From DATKEH01 sp035546355 (GTDB lineage Bacteria; Acidobacteriota; Thermoanaerobaculia; Multivoradales; JAIOJS01), in the NCBI GenBank assembly GCA_035546355.1, contig DATKEH010000213.1, positions 1 through 5,773 on the forward strand: DNA of 5,773 nt, given 5' to 3'. This document shows, piece after piece, positions 1-5,773 of this stretch. Each line of letters starts with the position of its first letter. Within the stretch, counting starts at the first letter, position 1. Below the pieces are notes generated by a model that saw nothing but the letters and a program-made list of their open reading frames with translations, was not told the DNA's origin and did not search any database. Position numbers and translations under genes: made by a program.

Positions 1-1
1 C

Positions 2-232
2 CCGCGGTGGCGCCGCGACGGCCGGGAGCTCTACTACCGCTCGCGCGACATGCTGGTGGCGGTGACGGTCGACGCCGACGGTACCGTCGGCGAGGAGGTC
101 GAGCTGTTCCCGCTGCCGGGCGCGTTCGACGTCGCCCCGGACGGCCGCTTCCTGGTCATCGAGCCCGAGGGCGAGGTGTCGCCGCCGATCACCGTCATGC
201 TCGACTGGCTGCCGCCCGAGCTGGCGCAGTAG
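2..232 (+). CDS. C-terminal fragment of a WD40/TolB-like beta-propeller protein (5' truncated by window edge)
   Basis: The frame is open from the window edge to a TAG at 230-232 and gives 76 residues. The start WRRDGRELYYRS followed by MLVAVTVDADG, and later FDVAPDGRFLVIEPEGE, are typical beta-propeller blade repeats (W..DG.ELYY; F.V.PDG.RFL). The tail SPPITVMLDWLPPEL matches the closing SPPITVVLNW-type strand seen in acidobacterial WD40-like proteins, which are often the extracytoplasmic half of Ser/Thr protein kinases or stand-alone TolB-like proteins. Only the end is visible, so a kinase domain, membrane segment or signal peptide cannot be judged. The ATG at 50 is internal, because the propeller motif continues upstream of it. 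The gene is separated from tldD by a repeat block and is probably not in the same operon. The family call is from recalled motif similarity. Confidence 0.75.
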   Translation, partial: PRWRRDGRELYYRSRDMLVAVTVDADGTVGEEVELFPLPGAFDVAPDGRFLVIEPEGEVSPPITVMLDWLPPELAQ

Positions 233-421
233 CCAGGGACGGGCGGCCACGGAGGGCCGCCCCTACGACGATCGGCGGGACGGTCGTAGGGGCCGGCCTC
301 CGCGCCGGCCCGTCCCGGGGATGGGCCTCCGCGCCAGGGACGGGCGGCCACGGAGGGCCGCCCCTATGACGATCGGCGGACGGTCGTAGGGGCCGGCCTC
401 CGCGCCGGCCCGTCCGGGCGG
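233..421. repeat. Two direct copies (101 bp offset) of a palindromic GTCGTAGGGGC-type repeat block
   Basis: Copy 1 (233-320) and copy 2 (334-421) align almost perfectly. I see one C/T substitution (CCCCTACGAC versus CCCCTATGAC) and one lost G after GATCGGCGG, with divergence in the last few bases. Each copy has a left arm that ends in GCCCCTACGAC (259-269; variant at 360-370) and a right arm that begins GTCGTAGGGGC (283-293 and 383-393). The two arms are imperfect reverse complements of each other, and the right arm also folds on itself as GGCCGGC...GCCGGCC. The same terminal motif bounds the modules at 4138-4407 and 5474-5536, so this is one dispersed family. No gene is visible here; reading frames through it are low-complexity Arg/Gly/Pro. 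Confidence 0.9.
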
Positions 422-422
422 C

Positions 423-451
423 AAAACCTCGCACGCGGCGCGTCGTATAAG
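423..451 (+). promoter_or_regulatory. Possible sigma70-like promoter for tldD
   Basis: After the repeats the composition drops briefly in GC. TATAAG at 446-451 matches five of six positions of the -10 consensus. The hexamer 17 bp upstream (AAAACC, 423-428) is a poor -35. Transcription starting near 458 would give a leader of about 60 nt before the tldD start. This is only a composition and motif argument, and no operator is recognisable. Confidence 0.25.
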
Positions 452-502
452 GTCACTGGCGCGGTGTCGCCGCGCCGGCAACGCACATTTGCCAACTGCT
501 GG

Positions 503-511
503 GAAGGAGGA
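503..511 (+). promoter_or_regulatory. Strong Shine-Dalgarno that fixes the tldD start at TTG 518
   Basis: GAAGGAGGA lies here, with AAGGAGG at 504-510, followed by a 7-nt spacer and then TTG at 518-520. This is near-ideal spacing. The upstream in-frame GTG at 464 has no comparable site, and starting there would put 18 unrelated residues ahead of the twin-arginine leader. Confidence 0.8.
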
Positions 512-517
512 CCGGCC

Positions 518-2149
518 TTGGATCGACGCCAGTTCCTACGCCTGACCGGGATCGGCATGGGGGTGCTGGTGGTCCCGGTGATCGGCGAGCCGCGATCGCT
601 GTGGGGCGCCACCACCCCCATCCCCACCGGAGACAAGAAGGCCCTCGCCGACGCGGCGCTCAACGCCGCCAAGATGAAGGGGGCGACCTACGCCGACGTG
701 CGCATCGGCCGCTACCTCAACCAGTTCGTCATCACCCGCGAGGACAAGGTGCAGAGCCTGGTCAACACCGAGTCGTACGGCGTCGGGGTGCGGGTGATCG
801 CCGACGGCACCTGGGGGTTCGCCGCCACCAGCGACGTCTCGAAAGACGCCATCGCCAGGGCCGCCGAGCAGGCGGTGGCGATCGCCAAGGCCAACGCCGG
901 CATCCAGAAGGAGCCGGTGGTGCTGGCGCCGGTCAAGGGCGTCGGCGAGGTGTCGTGGCGCACGCCGATCGAGAAGAACTTCATGGTGGTGCCGGTGCAG
1001 GAGAAGGTCGACCTGCTGATGGCGGTCAACGCCGCCGCCATGAAGGCGGGCGCCAACTTCGTCAATTCCATGCTCTTCCTGGTCAACGAGCAGAAGTACT
1101 TCGCCTCCACCGACGGCTCCTGGATCGACCAGGACATCCACCGCATCTGGCCGACCTTCACGGTGACGGTGATCGACCCCGAGAGCGGCAAGTTCCAGAC
1201 CCGCGACGCGATGTCGGCGCCGATGGGGATGGGCTGGGAGTACATGCTGCCCAAGGCGTCGGAGAAGGTGCAGGGGCCGGCCGACCTGGTCGGCTACCGC
1301 AACGCCTACGACATGGTCGAGGACGCCACCCTCGCCGCCGGGCAGGCCAAGCGGAAGCTCGGCGCCAAGTCGGTCGAGCCGGGCAAGTACACGATGGTGC
1401 TCGAGCCCAACCACCTGGGGCTGACCATCCACGAGTCGGTGGGCCACCCGCTCGAGCTCGACCGCGTGCTCGGCTACGAGGCCAACTACGCGGGCACCTC
1501 CTTCGCCACCCTCGACAAGTGGAAGTCCAAGAGTTTCAACTACGGCAGCGAGCTGGTGACGCTGTTCGCCGACAAGACCCAGCCGCACTCGCTGGGCGCC
1601 GTCGGCTGGGACGACGAGGGGGTCGCGACCAAGCGCTGGGACCTGGTCAAGGACGGCATCCTGGTCGACTACCAGAAGATCCGCGACCAGGCCCACATCC
1701 TCGGCCAGAGCGAGTCGGACGGCTGCTGCTACGCCGACAGCTGGAGCTCCGTCCAGTTCCAGCGCATGCCCAACACCTCGCTGGCGCCGGGCAAGAAGCC
1801 GCTGACCCCCGACGAGATGATCGCCGGGGTCGACAAGGGGATCTACATCGGCGGCCGCGGCTCCTACTCGATCGACCAGCAGCGCTACAACTTCCAGTTC
1901 GGCGGCCAGGTCTTCTACGAGATCGAGGACGGCAAGATCACCGGCATGATCCGCGACGTCGCCTACCAGGCCAACACCCAGGAGTTCTGGAACTCCTGCA
2001 CCGCCATCTGTGACGAGCGCGACTACCGGTTCTTCGGCTCCTTCTTCGACGGCAAGGGGCAGCCGGGGCAGATCAGCGCCGTGTCGCACGGCAGCAGCAC
2101 GACCCGCTTCGACGGGATCAACGTCATCAATACCGAGCGCAAGATCTAG
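518..2149 (+). CDS. tldD: TldD-family metalloprotease subunit with twin-arginine leader
   Basis: This is the catalytic subunit of the TldD/TldE (PmbA) protease, which cleaves peptides and unfolded segments. TTG 518 was chosen over GTG 464 because of the strong ribosome-binding site; it gives 543 residues, longer than typical TldD proteins (about 450-480). The N-terminus DRRQFLRLTG plus the hydrophobic GIGMGVLVVPVIG (residues 2-23) looks like a Tat signal, although no clear AxA cleavage site follows. The TldD core holds VEPGKYTMVLEP (286-297) and the metal motif HESVGH (H305, E306, H310). The C-terminal motif reads FFDGKGQPGQISAVSHG (509-525). In most TldD proteins a cysteine metal ligand stands where Asp511 is here. 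The tldE gene follows 15 nt downstream, its ribosome-binding site overlapping this TAG stop, so the two are very probably co-transcribed. Family assignment is firm; export is inferred. Confidence 0.92.
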   Translation: MDRRQFLRLTGIGMGVLVVPVIGEPRSLWGATTPIPTGDKKALADAALNAAKMKGATYADVRIGRYLNQFVITREDKVQSLVNTESYGVGVRVIADGTWGFAATSDVSKDAIARAAEQAVAIAKANAGIQKEPVVLAPVKGVGEVSWRTPIEKNFMVVPVQEKVDLLMAVNAAAMKAGANFVNSMLFLVNEQKYFASTDGSWIDQDIHRIWPTFTVTVIDPESGKFQTRDAMSAPMGMGWEYMLPKASEKVQGPADLVGYRNAYDMVEDATLAAGQAKRKLGAKSVEPGKYTMVLEPNHLGLTIHESVGHPLELDRVLGYEANYAGTSFATLDKWKSKSFNYGSELVTLFADKTQPHSLGAVGWDDEGVATKRWDLVKDGILVDYQKIRDQAHILGQSESDGCCYADSWSSVQFQRMPNTSLAPGKKPLTPDEMIAGVDKGIYIGGRGSYSIDQQRYNFQFGGQVFYEIEDGKITGMIRDVAYQANTQEFWNSCTAICDERDYRFFGSFFDGKGQPGQISAVSHGSSTTRFDGINVINTERKI

Positions 2150-2164
2150 GAGGGGGCGACGACC

Positions 2165-3481
2165 ATGACCATGCTCAGCAAGGACCAAGCGCAGGCCCTC
2201 ATGAAGAAGGTGCTCGGCTACTCCAAGGCCGACGCCTGCGAGGTGAACCTCAACGGCGGCACCACCGGCAACATCCGCTACGCCCGCAACACGGTGACCA
2301 CCAGCGGCTCGGTGAGCGACATGACGCTGGTGGTGCAGTCCAACTACGGCAAGAAGTCGGGGACGGCGACGATCAACGAGCTCGACGACGCCTCGTTGGA
2401 GAAGGTGGTGCGCCGCTCCGAGGAGATCGCCAGGCTGGCGCCGGAGAACCCGGAGTTCATGGAGCCGCTGGGGCCGCAGAAGTACGCCGAGCCCAAGGGG
2501 TGGTCGGACGCCACGGCGGCGATCGATCCCGCCTACCGGGCGAAGGCGGCGACGGCGAGCATCGGGCCCAGCCGCGAGAAGAAGCTGGTGGCGGCGGGCT
2601 ACCTCGAAGATCGCAGCGGCTTCTCGGCGATGGCCACCAGCAAGGGCCTGTTCGGCTACTACCCGTCCACCGCGGCGGACTTCTCGGTGACGGTGCGCAC
2701 CGAGGACGGCACCGGCTCGGGCTACGTCGAGCGCGACGTCAACGACGCCGCGCTGCTCGACGCCGGCAAGGCCTCGGCCATCGCCATCGACAAGGCGGTG
2801 ATGTCGCGCCAGCCGCGGGCCGTCGAGCCCGGCAAGTACACGGTGATCCTCGAGCCCTCGGCGTCGATCGGGCTGCTGCAATACATGATCGGCAGCCTCG
2901 ACGCCCGCCAGGCCGACGAGGGGCGCAGCTTCCTCTCCAAGCCCGGCGGCGGCACCCGGCTGGGGGAGAAGATGTTCGACGAGCGGGTGACGATGTACAC
3001 CGACCCGACGCACCCGGACGTGCCGGCGTCGCCGTTCGCCGGCGACGGCGTGCCGCGCGAGCGGGTGGTGTGGGTGGACAAGGGGGTGGTCAGGAACCTC
3101 GTCTACTCGCGCTACTGGGCGGCGCAGAAGGAGACGCAGCCGGTGCCGTTCCCCAACACCGGGGTGATGGAGGGGGGCGCCGGGTCGGTGGAGGAGCTGA
3201 TCAAGGACACCCCCAAGGGGATCCTGGTCACCCGCACCTGGTACATCCGCATGGTCGACCCGCAGACCCTGCTGCTCACCGGCCTGACCCGCGACGGCTC
3301 GTTCTACATCGAGAATGGCAAGTTGGCCTTCCCGGTCAAGAACATGCGCTTCAACGAGAGCCCGGTGATCATGCTCAACAACATCGAGGCGCTGGGCAAG
3401 CCGATGCGGGTGAGCGGGGTGCTGGTGCCGCCGATGAAGCTGCGCGACTTCACCTTCACCAGCCTGTCGGACGCGGTGTGA
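2165..3481 (+). CDS. pmbA: TldE/PmbA-family non-catalytic partner of TldD
   Basis: This 438-residue protein is a paralogue of the preceding gene. It carries the same VEPGKYTVILEP strand (219-230), but the following segment reads SASIGLLQYMIGS, so the HExxxH histidines and glutamate are replaced (by Q239, Y240 and S244 in my hand alignment). That loss is the hallmark of TldE/PmbA, which pairs with TldD to form the working protease. Further family segments are WVDKGVVRNLVYSRYWA (303-319), TGLTRDGSFYIENGK (372-386) and FPVKNMRFNESP (389-400). ATG 2165 is preceded by AGGAGG at 2148-2153 with an 11-nt spacer; a second ATG at 2171 would be too far away. No signal peptide is visible, unlike its partner. 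The C-terminal codons for LRDFTFT are repeated 53 bp downstream at the head of the DUF4159 gene. Confidence 0.92.
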   Translation: MTMLSKDQAQALMKKVLGYSKADACEVNLNGGTTGNIRYARNTVTTSGSVSDMTLVVQSNYGKKSGTATINELDDASLEKVVRRSEEIARLAPENPEFMEPLGPQKYAEPKGWSDATAAIDPAYRAKAATASIGPSREKKLVAAGYLEDRSGFSAMATSKGLFGYYPSTAADFSVTVRTEDGTGSGYVERDVNDAALLDAGKASAIAIDKAVMSRQPRAVEPGKYTVILEPSASIGLLQYMIGSLDARQADEGRSFLSKPGGGTRLGEKMFDERVTMYTDPTHPDVPASPFAGDGVPRERVVWVDKGVVRNLVYSRYWAAQKETQPVPFPNTGVMEGGAGSVEELIKDTPKGILVTRTWYIRMVDPQTLLLTGLTRDGSFYIENGKLAFPVKNMRFNESPVIMLNNIEALGKPMRVSGVLVPPMKLRDFTFTSLSDAV

Positions 3482-3513
3482 GGGGCGCCTAGCTGCACGA
3501 CTTCACCTTCACC
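3438..3513 (+). repeat. 23-bp direct repeat joining the tldE tail and the DUF4159 head
   Basis: AGCTGCGCGACTTCACC and the following TTCACC at 3438-3460 recur at 3491-3513 with a single G-to-A change (3444 versus 3497), 53 bp apart. In tldE the copy encodes KLRDFTFT; in the DUF4159 frame it encodes stop-LHDFTFT. Similarity fades after the repeat, but both frames continue with a Leu codon two triplets on (TSL and TRL). Confidence 0.85.
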
Positions 3514-3555
3514 CGGCTGCAGTACGACTCGGGCGACTGGGACGTCGACGAGCGG
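3478..3555 (+). other. Interrupted 5' end of the DUF4159 gene: GTGA overlap, in-frame TAG at 3490-3492, conserved codons from 3493
   Basis: GTG at 3478-3480 overlaps the tldE stop (TGA, 3479-3481) in the classic 4-nt coupling arrangement and is in frame with the DUF4159 coding sequence. It would read M-R-G-A and then TAG. Directly after the TAG the frame continues as LHDFTFTRLQYDSGDWD and reaches ATG 3556 with no other ATG, GTG or TTG. As I recall the family, the DFTF.RLQYDSGDWD stretch is the usual DUF4159 N-terminus, so it looks like real coding sequence cut from its start by one nonsense codon. Translation might instead begin at CTG 3493, which has GAGGGG at 3480-3485 with a 7-nt spacer. 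TAG is an ordinary stop elsewhere in this window (2147-2149, 230-232), which argues against recoding. Confidence 0.6.
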
Positions 3556-4110
3556 ATGCCGTCGAACCTGCTGAGCTCGCTGCTCGAGTACACGACGCTC
3601 GACGTCGACCTCGAGGAGAAGGTGGTGGCGCTGCGCGACCCGGCGATGCTGCAGGCGGGGTTCTGCTACCTGGCGGGGCACAAGCTGGTGGAGCTCGACC
3701 GCCAGGAGGCGGAGAACTTCCGCCGCTACGTGGAGAACGGCGGCTTCGTCTTCGTCGACGACTGCAATCACGACATCGACGGGTTGTTCGCTCGCTCCTT
3801 CGAAGACCAGGTGGCGCGGCTGTTCGGGGGGGACGCGCTGCGCAAGATCCCCAACAGCCATCCGCTGTACGGCGCCTTCTTCCGCTTCGACGACGGGCCG
3901 CCGACGACGTCGTTCGAGCTCAACGGCTGGGGCGACGACCTGGTGCACGACTACCTCAAGGCGGTGGAGGTCGACGGGCGGATCGGCATCCTCTACAGCA
4001 ACAAGGACTACGGCTGCGAATGGGACTACGACTACCGCAACAAGCGCTGGCTGGCGCGCGACAACACGCGGTTCGGGGTGAACGTCGTGATGCACGCGCT
4101 CACCGCGTGA
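3556..4110 (+). CDS. DUF4159 domain-containing protein (annotated from first canonical start; N-terminus probably longer)
   Basis: From ATG 3556 the product is 184 residues; from CTG 3493 it would be 205, which covers the conserved N-terminal strand better. Recognisable family segments are PSNLLSSLLEYTTLDVD (2-18), FCYLAGHKLVELD (36-48), NGGFVFVDDCNHDIDGLFARS (61-81), KIPNSHPLYGAFFRF (97-111) and LYSNKDYGCEWDYDY (146-160). DUF4159 proteins resemble class I glutamine-amidotransferase-like folds, have no established reaction, and recur beside MoxR, DUF58 and von Willebrand factor A genes, as here. I see no signal peptide or membrane segment. No convincing ribosome-binding site precedes ATG 3556, which further suggests it is not the native start. 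The gene follows tldE directly and probably shares its transcript. Family call is confident; function is unknown. Confidence 0.85.
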   Translation: MPSNLLSSLLEYTTLDVDLEEKVVALRDPAMLQAGFCYLAGHKLVELDRQEAENFRRYVENGGFVFVDDCNHDIDGLFARSFEDQVARLFGGDALRKIPNSHPLYGAFFRFDDGPPTTSFELNGWGDDLVHDYLKAVEVDGRIGILYSNKDYGCEWDYDYRNKRWLARDNTRFGVNVVMHALTA

Positions 4111-4136
4111 GGGGATGGGCGGCGGAGACCCGGAGC

Positions 4137-4408
4137 GGTCGTAGGGGCGGGGCTCCGTCCCCGCCCGGGGCGGGCCGGCGCGGAGGCCGGCCCCTACGAC
4201 GGCTTGCATGTGGCACGCTCGGTCGTAGGGGCGGGGCTCTGCCCCCGCCCGCGGCGGGCCGGCGCGGAGGCCGGCCCCTACGACGGCTTGCATGGGGCAC
4301 GCTCGGTCGTAGGGGCGGGGCTCTGCCCCCGCCCGGGGCGGGCCGGCACGGAGGCCGGCCCCTACGACGACTTGCATGGGGCCGGCACGGAGGCCGGCCC
4401 CTACGACG
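4137..4408. repeat. Tandem array of 63-bp composite palindromes (84-bp period, three full units plus a half unit)
   Basis: This array fills most of the 313-bp gap between the DUF4159 gene and moxR, and I see no gene in the gap. Full modules lie at 4138-4200, 4222-4284 and 4306-4368, each bounded by GTCGTAGGGGC and GCCCCTACGAC. Inside each module are two hairpins: a GGGCGGGG...CCCCGCCC left half and a GGGCCGGC...GCCGGCCC right half. The 21-bp linkers are near-identical (GGCTTGCATG.GGCACGCTC). The array ends with a lone right half: the 30 bp at 4340-4369 recur perfectly at 4379-4408, a 39-bp offset. Its edge is only 15 bp before the moxR start, so it would lie in the moxR leader if the transcript passes through. 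Confidence 0.92.
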
Positions 4409-4423
4409 CTCTTGGAGCGGCGG

Positions 4424-5452
<1,029 letters not shown>

Positions 5453-5473
5453 GCCTCCGGCCGCGCAGGAGCG

Positions 5474-5536
5474 GTCGTAGGGGCCGGCCTCCGCGCCGGC
5501 CCGGGGCGGGCGGGGGCGGAGCCCCGCCCCTACGAC
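5474..5536. repeat. Single 63-bp composite palindrome module, opposite orientation to the 4138-4368 array
   Basis: The module is bounded by GTCGTAGGGGC (5474-5484) and GCCCCTACGAC (5526-5536) and has exactly the 63-bp length of the array units. The half order is reversed: the GGCCGGCCTCC...GCCGGCC hairpin comes first and the GGGGGCGGAGCCCC-type half second, so it closely matches the reverse complement of the units upstream of moxR. It occupies most of the 112-bp gap between moxR and the DUF58 gene. No T-run follows the stem, so it does not look like a standard intrinsic terminator. Confidence 0.9.
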
Positions 5537-5564
5537 CGACCGGGGCTCGCCTCGAGGCGTGCCG

Positions 5565-5773
5565 ATGAGCCTCCCCGCCTCCGCCTTCTTGGACCCCGCC
5601 GCGCTGGCCGCGGTGGCCGACCTGCAGCTGGGGGCGCGCACGGTGGTGGAGGGCTTCCTCGCCGGCTTGCACCACGACCCGCGGCCGCGGGAGGGGGTGG
5701 AGTTCGCCCAGTACCGCGCCTTCCAGCCCGGCGACGACCCGCGGCGTGTCGACTGGCGCGCCTTCGCCCGCTC
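5565..5773 (+). CDS. DUF58 domain-containing protein, N-terminal fragment (3' truncated by window edge)
   Basis: The frame is open from ATG 5565 to the window end and gives 69 complete codons. GAGG at 5554-5557 with a 7-nt spacer supports the start. The segment GLHHDPRPREGVEFAQYRAF followed by QPGDDPRRVDWRAFARS is the N-terminal DUF58 signature (G.H....G...EF...R.Y.PGDD.RR.DW...AR). DUF58 proteins are usually encoded directly downstream of moxR and are thought to be MoxR clients or partners, many with a von Willebrand factor A-like fold. This form starts with the domain itself and shows no leading membrane helices, unlike the longer membrane-anchored DUF58 type. The remainder, including any MIDAS-like motif, is outside the window. 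Confidence 0.88.
   Translation, partial: MSLPASAFLDPAALAAVADLQLGARTVVEGFLAGLHHDPRPREGVEFAQYRAFQPGDDPRRVDWRAFAR

Noticed and set aside
464..517. Upstream GTG 464 as the tldD start
   Set aside because: It has no good ribosome-binding site and would bury the twin-arginine leader, while TTG 518 has a near-ideal GAAGGAGGA at 7-nt spacing.
536..3013. An 825-codon open frame on the minus strand opposite tldD and tldE
   Set aside because: Its translation is rich in His, Arg, Leu, Val and Ala with no recognisable domain. It is the usual by-product of GC-rich third positions on the plus strand, where two clear protein families are encoded.
3479..3492. Programmed frameshift joining tldE to DUF4159
   Set aside because: No slippery sequence is visible. 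tldE terminates at 3481, ahead of the TAG at 3490-3492 in the DUF4159 frame, so a single shift before the tldE stop would still hit that TAG.
4137..4408. CRISPR array
   Set aside because: The repeating units are 63-bp palindromes with identical 21-bp linkers instead of unique spacers, and no cas genes are visible.
4376..4423. ATG 4376 as the moxR start
   Set aside because: This ATG belongs to the repeat linker, so the added residues are only translated repeat. ATG 4424 has its own GGAG at proper spacing.
5474..5536. Rho-independent terminator after moxR
   Set aside because: The stems are strong but no T-run follows on either side, and the same module occurs as a dispersed repeat elsewhere in the window.

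Overview
The window is strongly GC-rich bacterial DNA with dense, almost entirely plus-strand coding. The lineage cannot be fixed from the sequence alone. The combination of a WD40/TolB-type C-terminus ending in an SPPITV-like motif, a TldD/TldE pair with a Tat-type leader, a DUF4159-MoxR-DUF58 run, and very GC-rich dispersed palindromes is what I would expect of Acidobacteriota (Thermoanaerobaculia-like) or a neighbouring uncultivated phylum. That assignment is an inference.

Layout: (1) 2-232, the last 76 codons of a beta-propeller protein of the kind often fused to bacterial Ser/Thr kinases. (2) 233-421, a repeat region made of two near-identical copies of a palindromic block 101 bp apart, followed by a short less GC-rich stretch that may hold the tldD promoter. 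(3) 518-2149, a TldD-type metalloprotease subunit with a twin-arginine leader. (4) 2165-3481, its TldE/PmbA partner, without a leader. (5) 3556-4110, a DUF4159 protein whose conserved coding begins earlier, at about 3493, but is cut off from the expected GTG start (3478, overlapping the tldE stop) by an in-frame TAG. (6) 4137-4408, a tandem array of 63-bp composite palindromes. (7) 4424-5452, a MoxR-family AAA+ ATPase. (8) 5474-5536, one more palindrome module in the opposite orientation. (9) 5565 to the end, the start of a DUF58 protein.

How the genes may work together: TldD and TldE normally form a heteromeric protease that trims peptides and unfolded segments. MoxR ATPases are co-encoded with DUF58 and von Willebrand factor A proteins and are thought to act as chaperones that assemble or activate them, often at the membrane. 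DUF4159 proteins recur in the same clusters. The window therefore reads as a protease module next to a MoxR module, possibly a single maturation or envelope quality-control locus interrupted by intergenic repeats.

The points most worth a second look are the nonsense codon at the head of the DUF4159 gene, a 23-bp repeat linking the tldE tail to that head, the export signal on TldD but not on TldE, an Asp where TldD normally has its cysteine metal ligand, and the palindrome family that lies in three of the intergenic gaps.
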